Positions 40,379-51,254 of a stretch of 64,000 nucleotides of DNA are shown here, piece after piece; position 1 is the stretch's first letter, and the number at the start of each line of letters is the position of its first letter. Below the pieces are notes generated by a model. The model did not search any database. It was not told the origin of the DNA and saw only the letters and a program-made list of their open reading frames with translations. The position numbers were made by a program, and so were the translations under genes. Source of the stretch: Anaerococcus ihuae (GTDB taxonomy: Bacteria > Bacillota > Clostridia > Tissierellales > Peptoniphilaceae); the NCBI RefSeq assembly GCF_928368155.1, contig NZ_CAKMRU010000001.1, positions 626,001-690,000 of the forward strand. Reading direction: 5' to 3'.

Positions 40379-41402
40379 CTTTACTCCTTAAAATAGCATC
40401 AAAACCAATCTCCAAAGCTCTTTTATTTACAGGATCATCCATATCCAAATCAACAAAATACTGATAAAAATCTCCTAATATAGTTGATTCATAAATCTTT
40501 GATAAATCCTTATAGTAGTTTTGGTTTCTCAAATAATTTATTTTTAAATAAGCCAGATCTAGGCTATCTTTTAAATATTTTTCACTTATGTTAAATTTAT
40601 CATAATTTGACACATTGATAGTAAAAAAATTATATTTTTTAACAAGTTTTTTTTCTAAAAATTTTTCAAAGTCTTCACTACTTTTGAAATCATTTAAGTC
40701 AAAGTCAAAAGTATTAAAAGACATTTGTGATGAATTTATGAATTTAACCCCATTTTCATCAATGAGATTATAACCAAATTCACCCTTATCCTTAAAACTC
40801 ATAGGCTCAATACTTCCAACATAAAAAATTTTATCAGAAAATTTTTCTTTTTTGTGGATATGACCGAGGCCTACATAATCAAAACCAATATTAGAAATTC
40901 TTTCTAAATTTAAATTCATATAGGAAGAATTATTTTCATTAAAAACACCATGACCTATTAAAATATTATAATAATCATGATTTAGACTTATATTATAATT
41001 AAATCTTTTATCAAATATTCTATCCTTGTAAGAAATTCCATAAATTCTAACATTATTGTGTTCAAAAAATTCTATTCTATCACTTGAAAAAATATGGAGA
41101 TTATCTGGTTTATCTGAAAAAAATATTTCATTTTTCCCATCAATATAATCATGATTTCCACATAAATAATAAATATCCTTGGGAAAATCTTCTAATATTT
41201 CAAATAATTTTTGGTAATCTTTTAAAGTAAAAAAATCTCTTTCAAAAAGATCTCCAGAAATAAGCAAAAAATCCTTATCCCTATTTTCTTTTAAAATTTT
41301 TTCAAAACTATCCCATTTCATTTTTCTAATAAGCTTACTATTAGATGAGTCAAAATCAAGCTTATCTGATAAATGAATATCAGAAATATGTATAAATTTC
41401 AT
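40371..41402 (-). CDS. YhaO/SbcD-like DNA repair exonuclease (metallophosphoesterase)
   Basis: 343 residues from ATG 41402. Metal motifs are HISDIHLSD (near residue 5), GDLFERD, GNHDYID, GHGVF and GLGHIHKKE, matching the Mre11/SbcD/YhaO family. It probably forms a nuclease complex with the YhaN/SbcC-like ATPase that follows. A GTG at 41417 is in frame, but the ATG gives an ATGA overlap with the previous gene and is preferred. Confidence 0.86.
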   Translation of the reverse strand: MKFIHISDIHLSDKLDFDSSNSKLIRKMKWDSFEKILKENRDKDFLLISGDLFERDFFTLKDYQKLFEILEDFPKDIYYLCGNHDYIDGKNEIFFSDKPDNLHIFSSDRIEFFEHNNVRIYGISYKDRIFDKRFNYNISLNHDYYNILIGHGVFNENNSSYMNLNLERISNIGFDYVGLGHIHKKEKFSDKIFYVGSIEPMSFKDKGEFGYNLIDENGVKFINSSQMSFNTFDFDLNDFKSSEDFEKFLEKKLVKKYNFFTINVSNYDKFNISEKYLKDSLDLAYLKINYLRNQNYYKDLSKIYESTILGDFYQYFVDLDMDDPVNKRALEIGFDAILRSKDE

Positions 41403-41968
41403 ATCAAATTCACACACTCAATCATTTTTTTATCTCTGCTTATATCAAAAACTGTAAGAGATCCATTATCTATCCAAAAGTTTTTAAAATTTCCCAAATC
41501 TTTTAAAACAGTAAATAAAGATGCTCTTATGGCAATTCCATGACTAATACATAAAATATTTCCATCAAATAAAGATTTTTCTTCCATAAAATCATTAATT
41601 CTACTTATCAAATCCTCTACGCTTTCTCCATTAGGATATTTTGTTGAATAAGGACTTTTCTTTAATTTATCATAAAAATCCTTATATTTTTCTTTTGTAT
41701 CAAAAACTTTTTGCCCTTTAAAATCTCCAAAATCTAATTCATTTATTCTTTTATCTTCTATAAATTCATCAAATCCCAGATATTTTGCAGTTTCTTGACT
41801 TCTTATAAGTTTTGATGTATAAATTCTATCTATTTTATATTTTTCTAAATTTTTTTTACTTTTATCTAAATCAATATAGGCATTTTTCGAAATTCTAGTT
41901 TGTGGAGTAGAAAATCTTAAATCCTTGTTTGACTCAGTTAGTCCATGTCTTAAAAATATTATTTTCAT
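41399..41968 (-). CDS. Histidine phosphatase family protein (phosphoglycerate mutase-like)
   Basis: 189 residues. The RHG motif (Arg7-His8-Gly9) is at the N-terminus, ELDFGDFKGQ in the middle, and the second His in ISHGIAIRAS near 147. It acts on an unknown phosphoester; relatives include cobalamin-pathway and sugar phosphatases. It is first in the phosphatase/nuclease cluster, with TATAAT at plus 41984-41989 and AGGTG before the ATG. Confidence 0.85.
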   Translation of the reverse strand: MKIIFLRHGLTESNKDLRFSTPQTRISKNAYIDLDKSKKNLEKYKIDRIYTSKLIRSQETAKYLGFDEFIEDKRINELDFGDFKGQKVFDTKEKYKDFYDKLKKSPYSTKYPNGESVEDLISRINDFMEEKSLFDGNILCISHGIAIRASLFTVLKDLGNFKNFWIDNGSLTVFDISRDKKMIECVNLI

Positions 41969-41995
41969 ATAATCACCTATTTTATTATAACATAT

Positions 41996-42033
41996 AAAAA
42001 AGCAGGCTCGATGCTTTTTATTCGCCTGCTTTC
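41996..42033 (-). terminator. Terminator of the ABC transporter operon
   Basis: AAAGCAGGC / GCCTGCTTT forms a 9-bp stem with T6 after it on the minus strand. The permease stop codon (42018-42020) lies in the loop. Confidence 0.85.
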
Positions 42034-45000
42034 ATTGCTTCTGCCATATTTATTTTTTTCAATTTAAAATGAACTATTATCATTATTAAAAATGATGTAA
42101 ATAAAGTTATAAAGGCTGAAATTATATATGATGATAAATGAGTCTTATGAGAAATATAAATTCCATCAGGAGCAACAACATTTAAAACATATACTAACAT
42201 TATATAACCCAAAATATATCCTAGAATTATACCCAATATTGTCAAAATATAAGTTTCCCTATAGATATAGGCTGTAGTTTCTCTTGGGAAAAATCCTAGA
42301 ACTTTTGTAGTTGCAAGTTCTTTTTTCCTTTCGCTTACATTTATATTTGTAAGATTATATAAAACAACAACAGCAAGAATCATTGATACAAGAGTAATTA
42401 TTCCAATTACCAAATTCAAATTTGCCATCAAAACATCCATGGTTTCATAAAATTTATTTGGTTCTACAAGGGCAAGACTTGCCTTGTTATTTAATATTTT
42501 ATCCCTAGTTTTCTCATTTGCCCTGACAAGATTGGCATTTGCTATAAATTTTTTCGAGAAAATTCTTTCATAAGACTTTTTTGACATATAGATATAATCA
42601 TCTATATAATTTTCAGCAACACCTTTTACACTAACTTTAACATTTTCATTATCAGTTTCAAATTTTAAATCGTCATCTAAATTTATTTTATTAGATAAAT
42701 TTTTGCTAATAATTACATTTTTTTTATCGAGTATAATTCTCTTTTTATTTTTATCCCTAATTTTAATAAATTCATCAACTTTATTAGGATTTTCAAAGAC
42801 CATTAAATTTACTTTCATATTTCCATCTTTGCTATCTACATCAGCTTTTTGGTAAAGAATTTTCATAGACTCAGAACTTTTTAGGATATTTTCGTAAGAA
42901 TTTTTATCTTTTTCATCTGCATTTTTGTCAAAAATAGAAATAAAATCATATCGGGTTATTTCTTGTCTTTGGAGTTTTGATGTGTCTTTTACAGAATTAG
43001 TCATAGCAAAACCGAAAAATAAAAGTGCAGTACATCCTCCGATTCCAAAAATAGTCATAAACATTCTAGACTTATACCTAAACAAATTTCTAAAGGTGAT
43101 TTTTGTCATAAAAGAAAGTCGTCTCCATATAAATTTTACTTTTTCAAGAAATATTCTTGAACCTTTTTTTGGAGCCTTGGCCCTTAATAAATCTGCAGTT
43201 TGCTCTTTGACCTCACTTATACTTGTAAAATAAACTGTCATTGAAATTAAAAAAACTGATAAGAAAATTGTAAATAAAACAATCAAACTTGAATTTATAT
43301 AAGTAAGTGATAAAACATCAAATCCTGAAGAATAGGCTTTAAAAATAACCTTACAAATTATATATTTACCTATAATAGCACCTATAATTGAGCCAAAAAT
43401 TGTTGGAATTAAAGCATAAATGAAAAATTTTTTTCCTATATCAAAATTGCTATAACCCAAAGCTTTCAAGGTTCCATTTTGAATTCTTTGCTCCTCAATA
43501 TATCTTTTTATTGTAGTAAGAGAAACTAAAAGAGCTATAAAGTAGAAAAATGTAGGAAAAACTTTTGATAATTCATCCATATTTAAGCTATTTTTATAGT
43601 AAGTATCTATAGATTTATTTAAATATATAGATTCAAATTCATAGCTAGGATCTACAAGTTTAATCAAATTTTCACGAGCCTTTTTGATTTTTTTATATCC
43701 ATCATCAATATCTTTTTTGGCTTTACTTAGATTTTTTTCATATTCATTATTTGCCTTATCAAGTTCTTTTTGATTTTCCAAAAGTTTATTGAAAGCTTGG
43801 TCAAGTTTTTCTCTTCCCTTTACTTTTTCTTCATTTAATTTTCTTTTTCCATTCTTATAAGAAACCAATCCTTCATTTAAACTTTTCTCGTTTTGATCGA
43901 GATCTTTTTTTGCCTTATCTAACTTCTTTGATCCATTTATTTTTTCTTGGTCAAATTTATTTTTGGATTCTTTATATAGTAAATTTTTTTCGTCTAAACT
44001 TTCTTTTTCCTTGTTTAATTTTTCCAAATTTTTATTTATGGGATCCATAGCTTGGGCATAAGCCTTATCAAATTGATTTTTTGTATAAGAATATTCTTTG
44101 TTTAGATTTTTAATAATATTTTCACTTTGAATAATTTTTTCTTGTAAATCTTTTTTTTCTAGATTTAGCTTATCCAATTCGTTTTTTAAAGCTTGAATAT
44201 CATCTTCATTTTTTGAACTTTGATTTAATAAACTTTCTAATTTTATATTTAAATTTTCAATTTTAGAATCAATTTCACTTAATTTATTTTTATTGCTTGA
44301 TAAATTAGAATTCTCATTACTAATTTTTTCTTCCAAACCTTTAACCATAGCTTTTTTATCAGCAAAGGACTTATCAAGTAAATCTTTACTTGAATTGACT
44401 TTTTCATAATTTTTATTTATTTTTTCATAAGCTTGGTCAATTTTATTCTTAGAGTCGTTTAGTTTTTCTTCATTCTTTTTAATTTTTTCATTAAAAGTAG
44501 CTAAATTTCTATAATAAAGATTTTTCCCATCATTAAGTTTTTTAAAACCACTATCTATTTGGATTTTTGACTGGTCTAATTTGTTTTCTCCATCTCTAAT
44601 TTTAAGATTAAAATCACTTTCTGCCTTATTATAATCATCAAGACCCTTATTTAATTTTTCATTTGCTTCAATAAGTTTATCTTTTCCTTCTTTTAATTTT
44701 TTTTCTCCATCTGATAACTTTTTTTCTTCTTCATCAAGTTTTGAATTTGCCTCATCTTTTGTTTTTTTCAAAACTTGGCTTGGACGATTTTTAAAATCTT
44801 TTCTTAAATTTTCTCTTTTTTTCTTTACAAAAGACTTATATTCATCAGAAAATCTATCCATATTTTTTGTTTTTTTATAAGAAATATCAACTTGATTATA
44901 ATTATCGTTTCTAAAATTTTCCTTATCTATGTAAGCAAAAGCAAAAACCATCTCCTTGCCCTTTATTGATACATCCCTTAAATCATCCATCAAATATTCA

Positions 45001-45512
45001 GAAGAATTAGCAAATCCTACTACTTTATACTTTTTGTTTTTTAATAAATCTCCTATTTTTTCATCATCAATCGTCTCAAAACTAATGAAATCCCCAATTT
45101 TATAATCTTTTTTTAAAAGCTCATCAAGGATTATTTCATTGGAGTTTTTGATTTTTCTTCCTTTTTTTATATATAATTTACTTAGATTTTCATCGTAGGA
45201 TTTTACAGAAATTAATTTATCTTTGGCAAAAAGATCTAGGTTTTTTTTATAGGATATTTTATCAGTATCACTATCTTTTTCAATTATTAGCCTATCTTCA
45301 TTTTTTATCCCATAACTTGCCCTAACAATTATATCAGGATGCTTATTTTTATTTAAAGTTTTATTTAGAGTTTTTCTCATAGATGGGCCTGATAAAAAAA
45401 GAGCAACAACAACCATCGAAGCAAGACCAATCATAACAAAAATTGAAAATATCTTGCCCTTAGTATTTTTTATATCCCTAAAAATCGACTTATAATAATT
45501 ATTTTTTTTCAT
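42018..45512 (-). CDS. FtsX-type ABC transporter permease with a very long coiled-coil extracellular domain
   Basis: 1164 residues. One N-terminal membrane helix (about 18-42) is followed by a large outside region to about 645. Residues roughly 235-630 of this are a nearly unbroken coiled coil rich in Lys, Glu, Asp and Asn with repeated KLDE/KLNEG patterns. Two FtsX domains follow: membrane helices near 655-790 and, after a second outside domain (about 860-1020), near 1030-1150. The layout resembles MacB/YhgE-like exporters rather than importers. It pairs with the ATPase directly upstream and ends at a terminator. The substrate is unknown. Confidence 0.85.
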   Translation of the reverse strand: MKKNNYYKSIFRDIKNTKGKIFSIFVMIGLASMVVVALFLSGPSMRKTLNKTLNKNKHPDIIVRASYGIKNEDRLIIEKDSDTDKISYKKNLDLFAKDKLISVKSYDENLSKLYIKKGRKIKNSNEIILDELLKKDYKIGDFISFETIDDEKIGDLLKNKKYKVVGFANSSEYLMDDLRDVSIKGKEMVFAFAYIDKENFRNDNYNQVDISYKKTKNMDRFSDEYKSFVKKKRENLRKDFKNRPSQVLKKTKDEANSKLDEEEKKLSDGEKKLKEGKDKLIEANEKLNKGLDDYNKAESDFNLKIRDGENKLDQSKIQIDSGFKKLNDGKNLYYRNLATFNEKIKKNEEKLNDSKNKIDQAYEKINKNYEKVNSSKDLLDKSFADKKAMVKGLEEKISNENSNLSSNKNKLSEIDSKIENLNIKLESLLNQSSKNEDDIQALKNELDKLNLEKKDLQEKIIQSENIIKNLNKEYSYTKNQFDKAYAQAMDPINKNLEKLNKEKESLDEKNLLYKESKNKFDQEKINGSKKLDKAKKDLDQNEKSLNEGLVSYKNGKRKLNEEKVKGREKLDQAFNKLLENQKELDKANNEYEKNLSKAKKDIDDGYKKIKKARENLIKLVDPSYEFESIYLNKSIDTYYKNSLNMDELSKVFPTFFYFIALLVSLTTIKRYIEEQRIQNGTLKALGYSNFDIGKKFFIYALIPTIFGSIIGAIIGKYIICKVIFKAYSSGFDVLSLTYINSSLIVLFTIFLSVFLISMTVYFTSISEVKEQTADLLRAKAPKKGSRIFLEKVKFIWRRLSFMTKITFRNLFRYKSRMFMTIFGIGGCTALLFFGFAMTNSVKDTSKLQRQEITRYDFISIFDKNADEKDKNSYENILKSSESMKILYQKADVDSKDGNMKVNLMVFENPNKVDEFIKIRDKNKKRIILDKKNVIISKNLSNKINLDDDLKFETDNENVKVSVKGVAENYIDDYIYMSKKSYERIFSKKFIANANLVRANEKTRDKILNNKASLALVEPNKFYETMDVLMANLNLVIGIITLVSMILAVVVLYNLTNINVSERKKELATTKVLGFFPRETTAYIYRETYILTILGIILGYILGYIMLVYVLNVVAPDGIYISHKTHLSSYIISAFITLFTSFLIMIIVHFKLKKINMAEAMKAGE

Positions 45513-45513
45513 T

Positions 45514-46215
45514 TTACCACTCTATATTTTCAACATTTTTTGGATTTTCATTTTTATATGAATTTACAATCATTCCATCTTTTAATTCGAAAACCTTATC
45601 TGCAATATCTTTTATTGCACCATTGTGAGTTATTATAATTACAGTTGTGTTTAGGTTTTTAGCAGTATCTTGAAGTAATTTTAAAATTGATTTTCCAGTT
45701 TTATAATCTAGAGCACCAGTCGGCTCATCGCATAATAAAAGTTTGGGATTTTTGGCTATAGCTCTTGCTATAGCAACTCTTTGTTGCTCTCCACCAGAAA
45801 GTTGAGATGGGAAAGAGTCTTTTCTATTTGAAAGACCAACTTCATCAAGAGCTAGATTTGCATCCATATTATTTTTTGCAATTTCACTAGCAAGCTCTAC
45901 ATTTTCAATACTAGTTAAATTTGGAATTAAATTATAAAATTGAAAAACAAAACCTACATCATCTCTCCTATACCTAGTAAGATCTTTTTCCTTCATTTTT
46001 GATAAGTTTTTATTATCAACAATAATTTCCCCATCACTTAAGGTGTCCATTCCACCAATCAAATTTAAAAGGGTAGTTTTACCTGCACCACTTGCCCCAA
46101 CAATTATAACAAGCTCACCTTGGTCAATTGATAAATTTATGTCCTTGTTAGCTATAATTTTATTTTTACCAACTGTAAAATATTTATAAACATTTTTTAA
46201 TTCTATATATGCCAT
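45514..46215 (-). CDS. ABC transporter ATP-binding protein (MacB/LolD type)
   Basis: 233 residues. Walker [10 protein letters not shown] (40-48), Q-loop, signature LSGGEQQR, Walker [13 protein letters not shown] and the H-loop THNGAI are all present. The family works with FtsX-type permeases; its partner starts one base downstream. It lies four bases after smpB, so it may share the secG-rnr-smpB transcript. Confidence 0.92.
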   Translation of the reverse strand: MAYIELKNVYKYFTVGKNKIIANKDINLSIDQGELVIIVGASGAGKTTLLNLIGGMDTLSDGEIIVDNKNLSKMKEKDLTRYRRDDVGFVFQFYNLIPNLTSIENVELASEIAKNNMDANLALDEVGLSNRKDSFPSQLSGGEQQRVAIARAIAKNPKLLLCDEPTGALDYKTGKSILKLLQDTAKNLNTTVIIITHNGAIKDIADKVFELKDGMIVNSYKNENPKNVENIEW

Positions 46216-46219
46216 AATA

Positions 46220-46663
46220 TCAATAATTTTTGAGTGCTCTTTCTATCTTTCTTTTAGCATCATTTTTCTTTATTGTTTCTCTTTTATCATAGATTTTTTT
46301 ACCCTTTGCAAGAGCAATTTCCGCCTTTATCAAGCCTTCTTTTAGATAAATTTTATTTACTATCATTGTATAGCCTGCTTGAGAAACTTTTCCAATTAAT
46401 TTATCAATTTCTTTTTTATGGAGTAAAAGTTTTCTAGTTCTAATTGGGTCAATATTTTTTTCATAAGATTGTTTATATGGAGTTACATTCATGTTATAAA
46501 TAAATAATTCTCCCTTGTAATCTCCAACGTGAGATTCTTTTATTGAAACTTTACCTTCCCTTATACTTTTTACTTCATTTCCCTTTAGTTCAATTCCAGC
46601 CTCATATTTTTCTTCTAAAAAATAATCATGCCTTGCTTTTTTATTATTTGCTAGTATTTTCAA
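46220..46663 (-). CDS. smpB: SsrA-binding protein SmpB
   Basis: Partner of tmRNA in rescuing stalled ribosomes. It has 147 residues with the KARHDYFLEEKYEAGI start, GNEVKSIREGKVS core and a basic C-terminal tail (KKIYDKRETIKK). The start is TTG, supported by GGAGG six bases before it and by the family N-terminus. It overlaps rnr by 20 bases; the rnr-smpB pair is conserved. The tmRNA gene itself is not visible in the window. Confidence 0.95.
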   Translation of the reverse strand: MKILANNKKARHDYFLEEKYEAGIELKGNEVKSIREGKVSIKESHVGDYKGELFIYNMNVTPYKQSYEKNIDPIRTRKLLLHKKEIDKLIGKVSQAGYTMIVNKIYLKEGLIKAEIALAKGKKIYDKRETIKKNDAKRKIERALKNY

Positions 46664-48767
46664 ATAATCCCTCCATCAAATCAAAATCTATATTTCTTTT
46701 TTCAAGATCAACATTTTTAACTTCTATTAAAACTTTTTGACCTATCTTATATCTTTTATTATTTTCAGTATTTACACAAGTTAGCTTATCTTCAATATAT
46801 TCAAAATGATCTTCGGAAAATTTATACATAAAACATCCTTCAACAGTATTTTCAAGCTCTATAAATATTCCAAAATCTGTAATTGATGAAATTATCCCTT
46901 CAAATTTTTCACCAATATATTTTTTCATATATTTACACTTATATAAATCTTCAACATCTCTTTCGCATTCCTCACTGTTTCTTTCTGTTATTGATAAATG
47001 CTCAGCATTTTTTGATAATTTTTTCTCAAGAGATGCTTGGTTTATATTTCCAAGTTTATTATCAACAAAATCTTTTACAAGTCTGTGAACTATAAGATCA
47101 GGATATCTTCTTATAGGAGCTGTAAAATGGGTGTAATATTTAGTCGCAAGCCCAAAATGCATGTCCCTATAATTTACATATTTTGCCTTGGTCATAGTTC
47201 TTAGCATTAGCATATTTACAAGGCTTTCATCATCTTTACCTGAAACTTCTTTTAATATTTCTTGAAAATCTTTAGGGTGAAGTTCTCTTCCTCTTATATT
47301 ATAACCTAGTGTGTTTAAAATATTTCTAAATGATTCAACTTTTTCATCTTTCGGTTTTTCATGAATCCTATAAATTGAAGGAAAGTCCATAAAGGCAAAT
47401 AAACTTGCTATAGTTTCATTCGAAACTAGCATAAATTCCTCAATCATTTTATTAGCAGGTCCTCTTTCAAGAATTGAAATATTTAAAACTTCTCCTTCAT
47501 CATTTACGTCAATTTGACTTTCTGTGAAATTAAAATCTATCGATCCTCTTTTTTCTCTTTTTTTTCTTAAAATTTTATATAAATCATCAAATAAGTTCAA
47601 TTTTTCTAATAAAATTTCATCATCATATGATTTTTCTTTCCCCTCAAGATAGTCATTAACATCATCATAAACTAGCCTATAGTTTGACTTTATTATAGAC
47701 TTATAAATTTTATAATCAATTACTCTTCCTGAATCATCAATTTTCATTTTTAAACTTATAGCAAGCCTATTCTCATTTGGATTTAAAGAGCATATTCCGT
47801 TTGAAAGTTCTTCTGGAAGCATAGGCAAAACAAGATTGTATAAATAAGTTGAATTTCCTCTTTCATAAGCTTCCTTATCAATTGCACTTTTTTCTTTTAC
47901 ATAATGGCTTACATCAGCTATATGGACATATAAAATATAATCTTTATCTTCTTTTTCTATAGAAATTGCATCATCAAAATCTTTGGAATCCCTACCATCA
48001 ATTGTAACTGTAAATAATGAACTTAAATCAGACCTATCTTTTACATTTTTCAAATCTACTTCTTTTTCTATAAAAACCGCTTCCTTTTTTGTTTTTTTAG
48101 AAAAATTGTCTTTTAATCCGTGAGATCTTATTATAGAATATAAATCGACATTAGAATCATCTTTGTTTCCTAAAACTTCAATAATTTTTCCTTCGGGCGA
48201 TCCATTTTTAGGATATTTTATTATTTCTACAACTACCTTGTCATTGCTTTTAGCTTTTTTAGAATATTTCTCATCTACATAAATATCTGTTGATAAGCTA
48301 TCATTATCACTAATAACAAATCCAAATCCCTTGTTTTTTTGATACAAACCCACAATTTTATTTGAACTTCTTTGAATAATTTCTACAACTTTTCCTTCAG
48401 CATTTTTACCATATTCCTTATTTTTTATAATTCTAATCTTAACCCTATCTTTATTATTTGCAGAATTAAGATTTTTTTGCGAGATAAAAACATCCTTGTA
48501 GTCTTTATTATCAGATATAAAAAATCCATAACCACCTTGAGCAAGAGAAATTTCTCCAATTAAAGATTTATCTTCAATATTTAAGGGATGAATTTTCTTT
48601 TTAGAGCTAATTTTTATTTCATTATCTTTAGCCATTTTTTTTATTAATTTTTTTACATCTTTTTTTATATATTTATCACAATCCAAATACTTTAGCATTT
48701 CTTTTATTGTCATTGGCTTGTAATTTTCATCATTTACTATATTTAAAATTAAATCTTTAAAATTCAT
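46644..48767 (-). CDS. rnr: Ribonuclease R
   Basis: 3'-5' exoribonuclease for structured RNA, acting also in trans-translation quality control. It is about 707 residues from ATG 48767, which has AGGAG seven bases upstream. An N-terminal helix-turn-helix domain, cold-shock domains, the RNB catalytic domain with DGRDSKDFDDAIS (near 250) and a C-terminal S1 domain follow in order. A longer start at 48821 would run back through a hairpin and is rejected. Confidence 0.95.
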   Translation of the reverse strand: MNFKDLILNIVNDENYKPMTIKEMLKYLDCDKYIKKDVKKLIKKMAKDNEIKISSKKKIHPLNIEDKSLIGEISLAQGGYGFFISDNKDYKDVFISQKNLNSANNKDRVKIRIIKNKEYGKNAEGKVVEIIQRSSNKIVGLYQKNKGFGFVISDNDSLSTDIYVDEKYSKKAKSNDKVVVEIIKYPKNGSPEGKIIEVLGNKDDSNVDLYSIIRSHGLKDNFSKKTKKEAVFIEKEVDLKNVKDRSDLSSLFTVTIDGRDSKDFDDAISIEKEDKDYILYVHIADVSHYVKEKSAIDKEAYERGNSTYLYNLVLPMLPEELSNGICSLNPNENRLAISLKMKIDDSGRVIDYKIYKSIIKSNYRLVYDDVNDYLEGKEKSYDDEILLEKLNLFDDLYKILRKKREKRGSIDFNFTESQIDVNDEGEVLNISILERGPANKMIEEFMLVSNETIASLFAFMDFPSIYRIHEKPKDEKVESFRNILNTLGYNIRGRELHPKDFQEILKEVSGKDDESLVNMLMLRTMTKAKYVNYRDMHFGLATKYYTHFTAPIRRYPDLIVHRLVKDFVDNKLGNINQASLEKKLSKNAEHLSITERNSEECERDVEDLYKCKYMKKYIGEKFEGIISSITDFGIFIELENTVEGCFMYKFSEDHFEYIEDKLTCVNTENNKRYKIGQKVLIEVKNVDLEKRNIDFDLMEGLFENTSK

Positions 48768-48780
48768 ATTTTCTCCTATT

Positions 48781-48804
48781 AAAAAAGAGGCTAGTAAAAG
48801 CCTT
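48781..48804 (-). terminator. Hairpin with T-run between secG and rnr
   Basis: AAGGCT / AGCCT stem with a bulge, then CTTTTTT on the minus strand, just before the rnr ribosome site. It likely limits read-through from secG into rnr. Confidence 0.6.
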
Positions 48805-48844
48805 CTTAATCTGATTTCCAAATTAAAAATCTTTACTTAACCCC

Positions 48845-49072
48845 TTAGCTTATTGCAAGTAGTATTATACTTAATAAAAATAAAACAACTCCTGCAAAAA
48901 TTACAACTTTATCTAACATTTCATTTTTTGATCTATGAGCGCTTCTACCAAATACGTTTGTTTCTTGACCAGCAAGTGTTCCAAGTCCATCAGTTTTTGG
49001 TTCTTGTAAGGTTACAGCTATAACCAAAACTACAGAAGCTATCATCAATAATACTGATAATACTGTTGTCAT
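48845..49072 (-). CDS. secG: Preprotein translocase subunit SecG
   Basis: 75 residues with two membrane helices (about 3-22 and 53-74) and the connecting LQEPKTDGLG and FGRSAHRSKNE segments typical of SecG. It helps SecYE move exported proteins. It is first in secG-rnr-smpB, a Gram-positive gene order, with its own promoter and a GGAGG ribosome site. Confidence 0.93.
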   Translation of the reverse strand: MTTVLSVLLMIASVVLVIAVTLQEPKTDGLGTLAGQETNVFGRSAHRSKNEMLDKVVIFAGVVLFLLSIILLAIS

Positions 49073-49099
49073 CTGACACCTCCGTTTTCATACTATTTA

Positions 49100-49128
49100 A
49101 TAATATCACAAAAAATTAAATATTACAA
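49100..49128 (-). promoter_or_regulatory. Promoter of secG-rnr-smpB
   Basis: Minus strand: TTGTAA (49123-49128), spacer 17, TATTAT (49100-49105), preceded by TGA (extended -10 like). It starts after the eno terminator. Confidence 0.75.
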
Positions 49129-49133
49129 TAAAA

Positions 49134-49165
49134 AAGAGGGGCTTTGTATTATTTTACCCCTCTAT
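49134..49165 (-). terminator. Terminator of the gap-pgk-tpiA-eno operon
   Basis: AGAGGGG / CCCCTCT stem with a 15-base loop, then T6 on the minus strand, directly downstream of eno. Confidence 0.88.
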
Positions 49166-49179
49166 TCTTAATAATAATA

Positions 49180-50484
<1,305 letters not shown>

Positions 50485-50492
50485 TTATAAAT

Positions 50493-51245
50493 TTATTTTT
50501 TGTGATTAATTAATTGTTCAAAGTCACTTGCTTTAAGGCTTGCTCCACCTATTAGTCCACCGTCAATATTTTCTTTTGCTAATAATTCTTTAACATTAGC
50601 AGGCTTCATTGATCCGCCGTATTGAATTCTTATTTTTTCTGAACAATCTTCACAGAAAGCTTCTTTTATATAATTTCTTATAAAAGCACACATATCATCA
50701 GCATCTTCTGCTGAAGCTGTTTTTCCTGTTCCTATAGCCCAGATTGGTTCGTAGGCTATTATAACTTTTGTTATATCTGATCCTTCAATTCCTTTAAGAT
50801 CTTTTTCAAGTTGATCTTTTACTTTTTCTTCTTGTCTGTTAGCTTCTCTTTCTTCTAAAGTTTCACCAACACAAAGAATTGGAACTATATCGTGATCAAG
50901 AGCTGATAAAACTTTTTTGTTGATTAATTCATCATCTTCATTAAAATATTCACGTCTTTCAGAGTGACCCAAGATTACATAATCAGCTTTTATGTCATTT
51001 AACATTTTTGGAGAAATTTCCCCAGTAAAAGCTCCACTTTCTTCAAAATACATGTTTTGTGCACCAAATTTAATGTCTGAGTCTTTTAAAATTTCACTTG
51101 CAAGTAAAAGATCTATTGCTGGTACACAAACACCTTTTTCTACACTTTCATCAAGGTCAAGTTCTACTAACTCTTCTAGCAAAGATTTTGCTTCACTAGG
51201 GGTCATGTTCATTTTCCAATTTCCTACTATTACAGGTGTACGCAT
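50493..51245 (-). CDS. tpiA: Triosephosphate isomerase
   Basis: Interconverts the two triose phosphates. It has 250 residues, with GNWKMN (8-13), GHSERREYF near 94, catalytic Glu in AYEPIWAIGTG near 165 and the phosphate loop YGGSMKPAN. It lies between pgk and eno. Confidence 0.97.
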   Translation of the reverse strand: MRTPVIVGNWKMNMTPSEAKSLLEELVELDLDESVEKGVCVPAIDLLLASEILKDSDIKFGAQNMYFEESGAFTGEISPKMLNDIKADYVILGHSERREYFNEDDELINKKVLSALDHDIVPILCVGETLEEREANRQEEKVKDQLEKDLKGIEGSDITKVIIAYEPIWAIGTGKTASAEDADDMCAFIRNYIKEAFCEDCSEKIRIQYGGSMKPANVKELLAKENIDGGLIGGASLKASDFEQLINHKK

Positions 51246-51254
51246 TTCTACTCC

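Noticed and set aside
42925-44880. Repeated Lys/Glu-rich segments as tandem DNA repeats
   Set aside because: The similarity is at the level of coiled-coil heptads; the DNA does not repeat as exact units.
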